DNA from: Aliarcobacter sp.
GTDB lineage: Bacteria > Campylobacterota > Campylobacteria > Campylobacterales > Arcobacteraceae
Assembly (NCBI GenBank): GCA_028690445.1
Contig: JAQVBE010000005.1
Span: forward strand, 62,001 to 126,000
Length of the DNA stretch: 64,000 bases
Direction: 5' to 3'
Shown: positions 45,311 to 55,804 of the stretch, one piece after another
Layout of the letters: every line of letters begins with the position of its first letter
Numbering within the stretch: position 1 is the first letter of the stretch
The notes under the pieces: generated by a model
Database searches by the model: none
What the model was told of the DNA's origin: nothing
The model's input: only the letters and a program-made list of their open reading frames with translations
Program-made: the position numbers and the translations under genes

Positions 45311-47951
45311 TGAAATAATAGAACAACAAGTGTATGAGCCAAAAATAGAAGATAAAAAAGCGGTTTCATTTATTTGGATTTTACCATTAATTATTTTGGC
45401 AATTTTAGGTTGGATTGCTTACGAGTCTTATATGAAAAAAGGTACAAATATAAGTGTAATTTTCAAAAGTGCAGAAGGATTAAAAGAAAATGTTACTCCT
45501 TTGGAATACAAAGGTTTGCAACTTGGAAAAGTAACAAAAATTTCTATGCACGAAGATTTAAAAAGTGTAAAGGTAAATATTTTAGTTGATAATGAAGTTG
45601 CAAAATATGTAGCAGTTGATGGTTCTTCTTTTTGGATAAAAAAGCCTACAATTTCTCTTACAAAAATTTCAGGATTAAATACTTTAATTAGTGGTTATAA
45701 AATAGAATTATCACCAACTTTTAAAACTCAAGAAGAATATGAAAAATCAAATCCAAAATATCTTTTTAATGCTTTAGATACTCAACCTAATGATGAATTT
45801 GATGATGAGGGATATTATATTTCATTAATTGCAAATGATAAAGATAATGTGGAAGTTGGAACTCCTATTTTTTATAATAAATTTCAAATAGGTGAAATTA
45901 TTGCCAAAGAATTTATTTTTGAAAAGGTTTATTTCACAGCTTATATTTATGATAAATTTAATTATTTAGTAAATAAGAGTTCAAAATTTGTAATAAATGA
46001 AGCATTAAAAGTAAGTTATGGAGCAAGTGGACTAAATATAGAAGTAGGGTCTTTATATTCTGCTTTAGTTGGTGGAGTTACTGTTGTTACTCCAAATAAA
46101 GAAGAACAAAAGATTTCAAAAGATGAAGCTTATCTTTTATATGGAAAGAAAGATGATTTAAAAAGTAAAGAGTTTTTTAATATAAATTTTATTGATATGC
46201 ACGGAATTGAAGAAAATACTCCAATTATTTTTAAGGGAATTGAAATTGGAAAAATTACAGAAATAAAATTGAATAAAGATATTTTAAATGCTAAGGCATT
46301 TATTTATCAAGAGTATAAATATTTATTAACAGATAAAACAAAGTTTTTTGTAGAAGAACCTACTATTTCTCTCGATGGAGTTAAAAATTTAGGAAATATA
46401 ATAAAAGGAAATTTTCTATCTTTAGAGTATAAAAAAGGAAATTTTAAAGACAATTTTACAGCAATTAATAAAAAAGATATAAACAATAGTAATAACAATA
46501 TAAAAGTAGAACTTTTAAATGAAAATCTAAATTCAATTACAAATAAATCAAAGGTTTATTATAAAAATATTGAAATTGGAAAAGTTGAAAATTATGTTTT
46601 AACTTCTGATTTAAAAAATGTAAAAATCTCTATTTCAATAGATGAAAAATATAAAGATTTAGTAAATGATAATAGTCTTTTTTATGATATGAGTTCGAAA
46701 TTTTTTGAGATGAAAAGTTTGAATTTAAATATAAATTATAGTGGAATAGAGCCTTTATTGAATGGAGCTATTGGACTTGTTTCAGAAAAAGCAGATGATA
46801 AACTTACAAAAAAAGAGTTTAAACTTTATAAGTCTTTTAAAGATGTAGAAAAATTAAATAGATTTAGTAATAGTGGAATTGTAATAACTGCTGATTTTTA
46901 TAATGATTTTGAAATAAAACCTGATATGGCAATTATGTACAAAAATCAAGAAATAGGTTTTGTAAAAGATATAAAATTTGATGATAAAAAATCAAAAGTT
47001 AGTTTATTCATCTATTCTCCTTTTAAAAAATATATAACTGATAAAAGCAGATTCTATAAAAAAGCAGCAGTATCTTTAAATGCTAGTTTAAGTGGAGTTG
47101 TATTTGAAGTAGATAACTTTTCTTCATTAATAGATGGTTCAATTGAGCTTAATACTGATTCAAATATATCATTTGAAAAACCACAAATATTTGCAACAGA
47201 AGATCAAATGAAAAATTCTACAAATAGTATAATAATAGTTTTTGATGATGTTGAGGGTTTACAAGTAAACTTTTCACAACTAACTTACAAAGGTGTAAAT
47301 GTTGGGAAAGTAACGAATGTAAGATTAAATGAAAAACAACAAGTAGAAGTAAAAGCTCTAATTTATAATGATTTTGCTTCTTTTGCAAAAGAGGGAACAG
47401 TTTATTATCTAAAAAAACCACGAATTTCACTTCAAGAAGTTGCAAATGCAGGTTCAACTGTAATGGCAGTAAATATTGGAGTTATAAAAAGCGATAATCA
47501 AATTGTCCAAACAAAATTTGAAGGATTATCAGGACAACCATCTGTTGAAACTTCACATTTTGGAACAGTATTTAAAGTTGAAGATATTACAGCTTCTAGC
47601 GTAAATGTGGATGCACCTGTTTATTATAAAAATGTTCAAATAGGAAAAGTAAGCAAAATTGACTTAAGTGAAGATGGCTCTAAAGTTGTAGTTGATTGTT
47701 TGATTTATGATAAATACAAAAAATTAATTAGAAAAAATTCAGAGTTTTATGACATAAGTGGTTTTGAAATGAAATTCTCTATTTTCTCTGGTTCAAAGGT
47801 TGAATCAAATACTTTTACAAGTTTATTAAAAGGTGGATTAGTTGTAGTAACTCCTTATGAATATGGAGAAATTGCCAATCCAAAAGATAAATTTACTTTA
47901 GTAAAAACTTTAAGAGAAGATTGGAAAAGTATAAGTCCGAGTATTAAGTAA
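45303..47951 (+). CDS. letB: LetB/YebT-type protein with seven MCE domains
   Basis: 882 residues with one N-terminal helix (about 23-43) and seven MCE domains. Each domain has a [YFI]KG/YKN...[IL]GK/GE/GF-V core: TPLEYKGLQLGKV, TPIFYNKFQIGEI, TPIIFKGIEIGKI, SKVYYKNIEIGKV, MAIMYKNQEIGFV, SQLTYKGVNVGKV and APVYYKNVQIGKV. Seven domains and this length match LetB (877 residues), which forms a periplasmic tunnel for phospholipids; PqiB has three. ATG 45303 is preferred to TTG 45282 because it overlaps the LetA half only slightly. Confidence 0.92.
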   Translation: MSNEIIEQQVYEPKIEDKKAVSFIWILPLIILAILGWIAYESYMKKGTNISVIFKSAEGLKENVTPLEYKGLQLGKVTKISMHEDLKSVKVNILVDNEVAKYVAVDGSSFWIKKPTISLTKISGLNTLISGYKIELSPTFKTQEEYEKSNPKYLFNALDTQPNDEFDDEGYYISLIANDKDNVEVGTPIFYNKFQIGEIIAKEFIFEKVYFTAYIYDKFNYLVNKSSKFVINEALKVSYGASGLNIEVGSLYSALVGGVTVVTPNKEEQKISKDEAYLLYGKKDDLKSKEFFNINFIDMHGIEENTPIIFKGIEIGKITEIKLNKDILNAKAFIYQEYKYLLTDKTKFFVEEPTISLDGVKNLGNIIKGNFLSLEYKKGNFKDNFTAINKKDINNSNNNIKVELLNENLNSITNKSKVYYKNIEIGKVENYVLTSDLKNVKISISIDEKYKDLVNDNSLFYDMSSKFFEMKSLNLNINYSGIEPLLNGAIGLVSEKADDKLTKKEFKLYKSFKDVEKLNRFSNSGIVITADFYNDFEIKPDMAIMYKNQEIGFVKDIKFDDKKSKVSLFIYSPFKKYITDKSRFYKKAAVSLNASLSGVVFEVDNFSSLIDGSIELNTDSNISFEKPQIFATEDQMKNSTNSIIIVFDDVEGLQVNFSQLTYKGVNVGKVTNVRLNEKQQVEVKALIYNDFASFAKEGTVYYLKKPRISLQEVANAGSTVMAVNIGVIKSDNQIVQTKFEGLSGQPSVETSHFGTVFKVEDITASSVNVDAPVYYKNVQIGKVSKIDLSEDGSKVVVDCLIYDKYKKLIRKNSEFYDISGFEMKFSIFSGSKVESNTFTSLLKGGLVVVTPYEYGEIANPKDKFTLVKTLREDWKSISPSIK

Positions 47952-47975
47952 GTGTATATTTTTTAATTATAGTTT

Positions 47976-48007
47976 AAGTTTGTTAGATATAGAATAAGTT
48001 TATTAGA
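47976..48007 (+). repeat. Direct repeat upstream of katA
   Basis: AAGTTTGTTAGA (47976-47987) is repeated as AAGTTTATTAGA (47996-48007) with one mismatch and a 20-bp period, about two helical turns. It lies 38-69 bp before the katA ATG. Candidate binding site for a regulator. Confidence 0.5.
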
Positions 48008-48044
48008 GGAAAATAATTATCCTCAATAAATTAAGGAGAAAACA

Positions 48045-49472
48045 ATGCAAAAAACTATGACTACAACGGCTGGAAATCCAATTTCGGATAATCAAAATTC
48101 AATTACTGCTGGTGAGAGAGGTCCTGTACTTTTACAAGATTATCAATTAATAGAAAAGTTAGCTCATCAAAACAGAGAAAGAATACCTGAGAGGGTAGTT
48201 CATGCAAAAGGAAGTGGGGCTTTTGGGGTTTTAGAAATCACAGAAGATATTTCAAAATACACAAAAGCAAAAGTTCTACAAAAGGGCGAAAAAACAAAAA
48301 TGTTGCTTAGATTCTCAACAGTTGCAGGAGAACGTGGTGCTGCTGATGCTGAAAGAGATGTAAGAGGATATGCTCTTAAATTCTATACAAAAGACGGAAA
48401 TTGGGATTTAGTGGGAAATAATACTCCTGTATTTTTCATAAGAGATGCTTACAAATTTCCTGATTTTATTCATACTCAAAAAAGACATCCATACTCGAAC
48501 TTACGAAGTAATACAGCTGCTTGGGATTTTTGGTCTTTAAGTCCAGAATCACTTCATCAAGTTACTATTTTAATGTCAGATAGGGGAATTCCAAAATCAT
48601 ACAGACATGTAAATGGTTATGGTTCTCACACTTATAGTTTAATAAATGCTCAAGGTGAGAGATTTTGGGTTAAGTTTCACTTTAAAACTCTTCAAGGAAT
48701 TGAAACTATTACAAATGCTCAAGCTGAAGCAATAGTCGCAAAAGATAGAGAATCAAACCAAAGGGATTTATTTGAAAATATTCAAGCTGGGAATTTCCCA
48801 AAATGGAGTTTTGAAATTCAAATTATGACAAACGAACAAGCTAAAGAGTGTTCATTTAATCCATTTGATTTAACAAAAGTTTGGCCTCACAAAGATTATC
48901 CAATGATTAAAGTGGGAATTATGACTTTAAATGAAAATCCAAAAAACTATTTTAATGAAATTGAACAAGCTTCATTTTCTCCATCAAATGTAGTTCCTGG
49001 TATTAGTTTTTCACCTGATAAAATGTTACAAGCAAGAATTTTCTCATATCCAGATGCTCACAGATACAGAGTTGGAACACACTATGAAATGTTGCCAGTA
49101 AATAGACCAATTGTTGAGGTTAATACTTACCATGCAGATGGAAGTATGAATTTTGAAATAAAAGAACCAACGGATGCTTATTATGAACCAAATAGTTTTA
49201 ATGGACCTATTGAAGATAAAAGTTTTGCAGAACCACCATTTGAAACTGGGAATATTGCAGATAGATATAATCATAGAATTGGAAATGATGATTTCTCACA
49301 ACCAAGAGCTTTATTTGAATTAATGAGTGCTAATCAAAAAGAACAACTGTTTAGTAATATTGCAGCTGCTATGGATACGGTTCCTAGAAATATCATAGAT
49401 AGACAAATTGCACTTTTTGAACAAGTTCATCCTGATTATGCTGCTGGAGTTAAAAAAGCTTTAGGAATCTAA
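48045..49472 (+). CDS. katA: Catalase (monofunctional haem type)
   Basis: Breaks down hydrogen peroxide. The active-site His lies in [12 protein letters not shown] (about residue 54), [26 protein letters not shown] follows, and the haem-ligand Tyr is in [15 protein letters not shown] (about 337). 475 residues: small-subunit clade. AAGGAG precedes ATG 48045. It is followed after 1 bp by the ankyrin gene. Confidence 0.97.
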   Translation: MQKTMTTTAGNPISDNQNSITAGERGPVLLQDYQLIEKLAHQNRERIPERVVHAKGSGAFGVLEITEDISKYTKAKVLQKGEKTKMLLRFSTVAGERGAADAERDVRGYALKFYTKDGNWDLVGNNTPVFFIRDAYKFPDFIHTQKRHPYSNLRSNTAAWDFWSLSPESLHQVTILMSDRGIPKSYRHVNGYGSHTYSLINAQGERFWVKFHFKTLQGIETITNAQAEAIVAKDRESNQRDLFENIQAGNFPKWSFEIQIMTNEQAKECSFNPFDLTKVWPHKDYPMIKVGIMTLNENPKNYFNEIEQASFSPSNVVPGISFSPDKMLQARIFSYPDAHRYRVGTHYEMLPVNRPIVEVNTYHADGSMNFEIKEPTDAYYEPNSFNGPIEDKSFAEPPFETGNIADRYNHRIGNDDFSQPRALFELMSANQKEQLFSNIAAAMDTVPRNIIDRQIALFEQVHPDYAAGVKKALGI

Positions 49473-49473
49473 T

Positions 49474-49962
49474 ATGGAAGCAACGGCTGATGAGTTAAAA
49501 AGATACGAAGATCTTCAAGTTTTTGCCCTTGATTTTGCAAGAACAGGCAAAACTGAAGATTTAAAAGCAATGCTTCAAGCTGGAATGCCTGTAAATTTAT
49601 GTGACCATAAAGGTAATAGTTTAATTATGTTATCTTCATATAATGGCAATCTTGAAACAACTTCTATGTTAGTTGATTTTGGAGCCCAAGTAGATAAAAA
49701 AAATGACAGAGGACAAACGCCACTTGCTGGTGTTTGCTTCAAAGGTTATTTAGATATTGTAAAAGTTTTAGTAAAAGCTGGTGCAAATATCTATGAAAAT
49801 AATGGAATGGGAACAACTCCGATTATGTTTGCTTCTATGTTTGGAAATTATGAAATAGTAAAATATTTGAGTGAACAAAATAAAACTCATAATATAAAAG
49901 CAAGAATTTATTTATTAATCTCAAAAATATTTAGTTTGTTTAAAAGAAATAAGATAAAATAG
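49474..49962 (+). CDS. Ankyrin-repeat protein paired with catalase
   Basis: 162 residues with about four ankyrin repeats (DLKAMLQAGMPVNLCDHKGNSLIML, TSMLVDFGAQVDKKNDRGQTPLA, IVKVLVKAGANIYENNGMGTTPIMFA) and no signal peptide. It starts 1 bp after katA. In C. jejuni the ankyrin protein beside KatA (Cj1386) is reported to help KatA acquire haem. The same role is inferred here from position and fold. Confidence 0.9.
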   Translation: MEATADELKRYEDLQVFALDFARTGKTEDLKAMLQAGMPVNLCDHKGNSLIMLSSYNGNLETTSMLVDFGAQVDKKNDRGQTPLAGVCFKGYLDIVKVLVKAGANIYENNGMGTTPIMFASMFGNYEIVKYLSEQNKTHNIKARIYLLISKIFSLFKRNKIK

Positions 49963-49971
49963 AACTATTAA

Positions 49972-49992
49972 AAGAGGATTTCTAATCCTCTT
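49972..49992 (+). terminator. Hairpin after katA-ankyrin
   Basis: AAGAGGATT (49972-49980) pairs with AATCCTCTT (49984-49992) around TCT. The T tail is weak. It lies in the 46-bp gap before the HD-GYP gene. Confidence 0.6.
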
Positions 49993-50008
49993 ACTTTAAG
50001 GTTAATCT

Positions 50009-51125
50009 ATGTTAGAAAATAAAATAAACAAACAGACAATTTTAGTTGTAGATGATACCCCTGATAATCTTTTTTTAGTTTCAAATTTATTAAAAGATTT
50101 ATATATCGTAAAAGTTGCTAATAGTGGTGAAAAAGCCCTAAAATACCTTTTTGAATCAACTACTCCCGATTTAATACTTCTTGATATTATGATGCCTGTT
50201 TTAAGTGGTTATGATGTTATAAAAAAAATAAAAGAAGATGCCGTTTTGAAAGATATTCCAGTCATCTTTTTAACTGCAAAAAATAGTATAGAAGATGAAA
50301 AAATCGGTTTTGAACTGGGTGCTGTTGATTATATAACAAAACCTATTTCTCCTTCTATTTTAAAAGCAAGAGTTAAAACTCAACTTGAAAATAAAGCTGC
50401 TTCTGATTTTTTAAAAGATAAAAACCAATTTTTGGAAGATGAGATAGAAAAAAGAACAAAAGAGGTTTGTTGCTATTCAAAATGTTACTATTTTTGCAAT
50501 GGCATCTTTGGCTGAAACTAGAGATAATGAAACGGGAAATCATATACGAAGAACTAGAACTTATGTGAAAATTCTAGCTTTAAAATTACAAAATCATCCA
50601 AAATTCAAAGACTTTCTAACAGATGAGATGATAGATACTCTTTTTAAATCAGCACCTTTACATGATATTGGTAAAATTGGAATTCCTGATTATATACTTC
50701 TAAAAAAGGGAAAATTAACTCCTGAAGAGTTTGAAATCATGAAAACTCATACAACTTTAGGAAAAGAAGCTATTGAAAATGCTGAAAATCAGTTGGGATA
50801 TGAAGTTAGTTTTTTAAAAATAGCAAAAGAGATAGCATATTCACATCAAGAAAAATATGATGGAAGTGGTTATCCTTTGGGATTAAAAGCAGATGAAATT
50901 CCAATAAGTGCCAGACTTATGAGTGTAGCTGATGTTTATGATGCACTTATTAGTAAAAGAGTTTATAAAGAAAAAATGGAACATGAAAAAGCAATTGAGA
51001 TTATGAAAGAAGGTCGAGGAAAACATTTTGACCCTGATATATTAGATGCTTTTTTAGAGTTAGTAAATGAGTTTGAAAAAGTTGCAAAAAGTTTTATAGA
51101 TGTTCATGAAAAGGTAGAAGAATGA
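50009..51125 (+). pseudogene. Response regulator with HD-GYP domain, interrupted by a 1-base frameshift
   Basis: 50009-50515 encodes a receiver domain (VDDTPDN; phospho-Asp in LILLDIMMPV; FLTAKN; TKP) plus a helix. After about 50468 the frame changes and the HD-GYP domain continues as AIQNVTIFAMASLAETRDNETGNHIRRT, HDIGKIGIPDYILLKKG and HQEKYDGSGYPLG to 51125. Deleting one T from the GTTT run (50466-50468) gives a continuous 371-residue REC-HD-GYP protein, a c-di-GMP phosphodiesterase type. As written, the first product ends before the catalytic domain. The stop overlaps the sensor kinase start (ATGA). Confidence 0.9.
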
Positions 51126-54100
51126 AAAATATATTTTTAGTATTACTTTTTTTGCCTATTTTTTTAAGTGCAAATTTTCAAGATAAATTAACAAAAGAAG
51201 AGAAAGATTGGTTAAATAATCAAAAAATCATAAGTGTTGGAGCTATGGATAATTGGGCGCCAATTAGTTTTGTGGATTATAAAAATCAAGCTATTGGAAT
51301 GGGAGCTTCGACAGTTGAACTCTTAAATAAAAAATTAGATAATAAACTTCAAATTAGTTCAGGAAATTGGAATACAATTTATGAAAAAACAAAAAATGGC
51401 GAATTAAATGCCATTTTAGATATCAGGCCTATAAAAGAGAGAGAAGAGTTTTTCTATTTTTTAAAACCATATTTACAAATTCCTCCTGTGATTGTTTCAA
51501 AAAAAGAGCAAAAACCTTTTTTAAGTTTAGATGATTTAAATGGTAAAATAGTTGCTTTAGAAGAAAATATTGGAACTATTATTGATTTACAAAAAAACTA
51601 TCCAAATATAATTATCAAAACATTTCAAAATACAACATTGGCTTTAGATGCAGTTTCACGAGGTTTGGCAGATGCTTATATTGGATATAGGGAAGTTGTA
51701 AATTATAAAATAAAAGAAAAACTTTTAAATAATTTAAAAATAGATGCCGTTGATTTAAGTAGAAAACCAACAATTGCAACTTTTGGTGTTTCAAAAAAAT
51801 ATCCACTTTTATTTTCAATTTTAGAAAAAGCGATGGATGAAATTACAGTTTTAGAGTGGAATGATATAAAAACAAAATGAGAAGAGAAAATTCTTGAAAA
51901 TGATAAAAATATAAATTTATCAGATGAAGAAAAAGTGTGGTTAAAACAACATCCTATTATAAAATATGCAGGTGACCCAAATTATATGCCATTTGAATCA
52001 TACGATGAAAAGGGTAATTATATAGGAATTGTAGCTGAGCATTTAAATTTGATAGAACAAAATTTAGGTATAAAATTTGAAAAAACAAAAACAAATACTT
52101 GGAGCGAAACTTTAGAAAAAGCAAAAGAGTTCAAAGTTGATATGTTCTCAAATTATATGAATGTCAAAGAGTTTCAAGATACTCATATTTCTGTTCCTAT
52201 GAATTTGAAAAGTCCAATTGTTGTAGTTGGGAAAAAAGATAAATATAAAGATTTTGTGGTTTCACTTGCACAATTAAAAGATGAAAAAATAGTTGTGATA
52301 AAGGATTATTTTTATTTAGAAGAAATTTATAAACAATATCCTAATTTAAATTATATAGAAGTTGAAAATGCAACTACTGCACTTCATGGTGTGGCTGAGG
52401 GAATATATGATATAGCACTTTGTTCTTTACCTGTGGCAACATACACTATTTCATCTTTAAGTCTTAAAAATATAGAGATAATAGGGAAAACTGATACTTA
52501 TATGGAGTTAGGTTTTTCTGTTAAAAAAGAGTATGAAATTTTTGCAAGAATTTTGAAAAAAGTATTAATAAATCACTCTTCAACAGAAATTTATGACATT
52601 ACGAAACAATGGGAACAAGTTACAAAAAAATCTGCTATAGATTCTAAGATGTTATTGGAAATCTCTATTTTTGTACTTTTAGGATTGGCTCTTTTATTAT
52701 TTTGGAATTATCAACTTAAACGACAAGTTGCAAAAAAAACCCATGAACTCTCTAAACTTCTTAGATTTTTTGATGAAAATGTAATTGCTTCAAGAACAGA
52801 TTTAAAGGGTGATATAACTTATGTAAGTGATGCTTTTTGTAAAATTAGTGGAAATACAAGGGAGTTTATGATGGGTAAAAACCATCGAATTGGAAAACAT
52901 CCAGATAATGATCCAGAAATTTTCAAAGAGATGTGGGCAACTATAACTAAAGGAAAAGTTTGGAGAGGAAGAGTTAAAAATAGAAAAAAAGATGGTGGTT
53001 ATTATTGGGTTGATAGTGTAATTGAACAAGAGTATGATTTTGATGGAAAAGTTGTTGGATATATCTCTTTAAGACATGATGTTACAGCTGAGGTTGAACT
53101 TGAAAAATTAAGTTCTAATCTTGAAAATATAGTAAAAGAAAGAACAACTGAACTTTATGAAATGAATCAAAAACAAAAAGTAATTTTTGATACAGCAAGT
53201 ATAGGAATAATTTTAGTAAAAAACAGAGTAATTCTTGAATTAAATAATAAGGTTTGTTCTATTTTTGGATATGAATATAATGAACTTTTAAATCAATCAA
53301 CAAAAGTTTTTTATCAAAAAGATGAAGATTTTGATTCTATAAAAGCAGAATATAAAATTTTAGAAGAGGGTAAAATATCTACATGGGAAAAAGTTTTTGT
53401 AAAAAAAGATGGAAGTTCTTTTTTGGCAAGAGTTACTATGCAAGCTATTGATTTTACAGATTTAAATAAAGGAACAGTTGCTATAATCGAAAATATAACT
53501 CTTGAAAAACAGGCTTTAGAAGAGATTAAAAAAGCAAAACTTTTAGCAGAAGAATCAACAAAATCAAAAAGTGAATTTTTAGCAAATATGAGCCACGAAA
53601 TAAGAACTCCAATGAACGCTATTATTGGGATGGCATATCTTGCTTTACAAACTTCTTTGGATGAACAACAAAAAAATTATATTCAAAAAATAGATACTGC
53701 TTCAAAAAATTTACTGGGAATAATAAATGATATTTTGGACTTTTCGAAAATAGAAGCAGGAAAAATGACAATCGAAAAAATTGATTTTTCCCTTGATGAT
53801 GTTTTGGCAAATCTTTCAAGTTTATTTATGTTTCAAATTGAAGAAAAAGGTTTAGAACTACTATTTGATGTGGATATGAATATTCCAATGGCTTTAAAAG
53901 GGGATGTTTTAAGATTAAATCAAATCCTAACAAATCTTTTAAGTAATGCAATTAAATTTACACCAAAAGGCGAAATTATAATTTCTATCAAATTACTTTC
54001 TAAAGATGAACAAAATGCGGAAATTAGATTTGATGTAAAAGATACTGGAATTGGTATATCAAATGAAAATAAAGAAAAATTATTTTCATCATTTACACAA

Positions 54101-55792
54101 GCAGATAGTTCAACTATAAGGAAATATGGAGGTTCTGGATTAGGACTTACTATTTGTAAACAAATAGTTGAATTAATGGGCGGAAGTGTTGGACTTGAAA
54201 GTAACCTTGATGAGGGAAGTGATTTTTATTTTACTATTAAATTTGAGTTACAAAATGTACAAAGAAATCTTTTAGAAGTAAATAATAATGGAAATAAATT
54301 AAAAATTTTGGCAGTTGATGATAATGCTTCTTCTAGGGAGATTTTAGAAAATATTATTAAGTCATTAAGATTTGAAGTAAAAGCAATATGTTGTGGTAAA
54401 GAAGCGATAAAAGAGCTGGAAAAAGCAAACGAAGAAAATAATCCTTATACTTTAGTTTTAATAGATTGGATGATGCCTGAAATGGATGGTATTGAAACAA
54501 TTAGAAAAATAAACCAAAGTGAGAAAATAGGAAAAACACCAACTTTTATTATGGTTACAGCATATAATAAAGATGAATTAATGCAAAAAGCGAAAGATGT
54601 AAATGTCTTTGGTTTTCTTGAAAAACCCGTGAGTCCATCGACTTTGTATGATACGATTTTACAAGCTTTTGGAAAACATATTATTATAAATGCAAATGTA
54701 AATATAAAAAGTAATAATTTTCCTGATATTAAAAAAATCATCCAAGGTGCAAGGATTTTGTTAGTTGAAGATAATGTTCAGAATCAAGAGATAGCAATGG
54801 AGTTTTTACAAAAAGCAAACATAAGTGCAAAAATTGCAAACAATGGAAAAGAGGCTATCGAAATCCTAGAAAAGGAGGAGTTTGATGCTATTTTGATGGA
54901 TTGTCAAATGCCTGTTTTAGATGGATATGAAGCTACAAAACAAATCAGAAAAATTGAAAAATTCAAAGATTTACCAATTCTTGCAATGACTGCAAATGCT
55001 ATGCAAGGAGATAGGGAAAAATGTATAAATTCAGGAATGAATGATTATATAGCAAAACCTTTGGATTTTAATAAGTTTTATGAAACTTTGGGTAAATGGG
55101 TAAAACCAAAATATACTTTTATAAACATGCAAAAAGAAGAAATAGAAAAAGCAGAAGAAATAGATATTAAAACATTAGAAATAGAAGGTATTAATCTTCT
55201 CCAAGCCCTAAATAGAATGGCTGGAAATGAAAAATTACTATTAAATCAATTAAAAAGATTTGTAAAATCACAAAATAATTTTGAAGAAAAAATATTGACT
55301 CATGTAAAAAATAGTGATTTAGAGTCAGCAATTAGAGAAGCTCATACTTTAAAAGGTCTTTGTGGAAATATAGGCGCCGATTTGTTATTTGAAAAAGCAA
55401 AAGAGTTGGAATTTCATCTAAAAGAAAAAGGTTTTGATGATAAATATGGGGATTTAATAAAAGTTATAAAATCAGATTTAGAGCTTTTAATAAAAAATAT
55501 AAAAGAGAGTCTTGAAACATCTTTTTTTAATAAAAGTAAAGATAATTTACTTGAAGATAAAAATGTAAATATTTCAAAAATCAATAATATATTTTTAGAA
55601 TTAGAGCAATTGTTAAAAGAGTTAGATTCAAATGCACTTGTAAAGGCAAATGAGTTACAAGTTGAAGTGGAAAAATTAGGTTATTTTAATAATTTAGATA
55701 ATTTTATGAATAACATCAATGATTTTGATTTTGATAAAGCTATTGAATATTTAGAACTTTTAAAAGAAGATATTCAAAAAAATAAGAGATAA
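51122..55792 (+). pseudogene. BvgS/BarA-type hybrid histidine kinase with an in-frame TGA at codon 253
   Basis: The frame from 51122 is open to 55792 except for TGA at 51878-51880; read through, it is 1556 residues. Order: signal peptide; periplasmic SBP_bac_3 domain 1 (about 25-252); SBP_bac_3 domain 2 (about 270-510); membrane helix near 518-535; two PAS domains (about 555-800); HisKA with phospho-His 825 (NMSHEIRTPMN); HATPase (LLSNAIKFTPKG, DTGIGIS, GGSGLGLTI); two receivers (LIDWMMPEMDG, LMDCQMPVLDG); Hpt (AHTLKGLCGNIGA). TGA is a normal stop here (obgE, birA, aspA). It falls where these proteins often have a Trp after Lys, so TGG to TGA is plausible. An ATG-less restart is also possible; the first good methionine-like start is near 51962. 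Confidence 0.88.
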
Positions 55793-55804
55793 AAATCTCT
55801 TATT
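55781..55804. terminator. Hairpin shared by convergent kinase and ciaB genes
   Basis: AATAAGAGAT (55781-55790) pairs perfectly with ATCTCTTATT (55795-55804) around AAAA. The stop codons (55790-55792 plus; 55800-55802 minus) are within it. Confidence 0.7.

Noticed and set aside
51872-51890. Genetic code with TGA as Trp
   Set aside because: TGA ends several intact genes here at overlapping start/stop sites (obgE, birA, aspA), so it is a normal stop codon.
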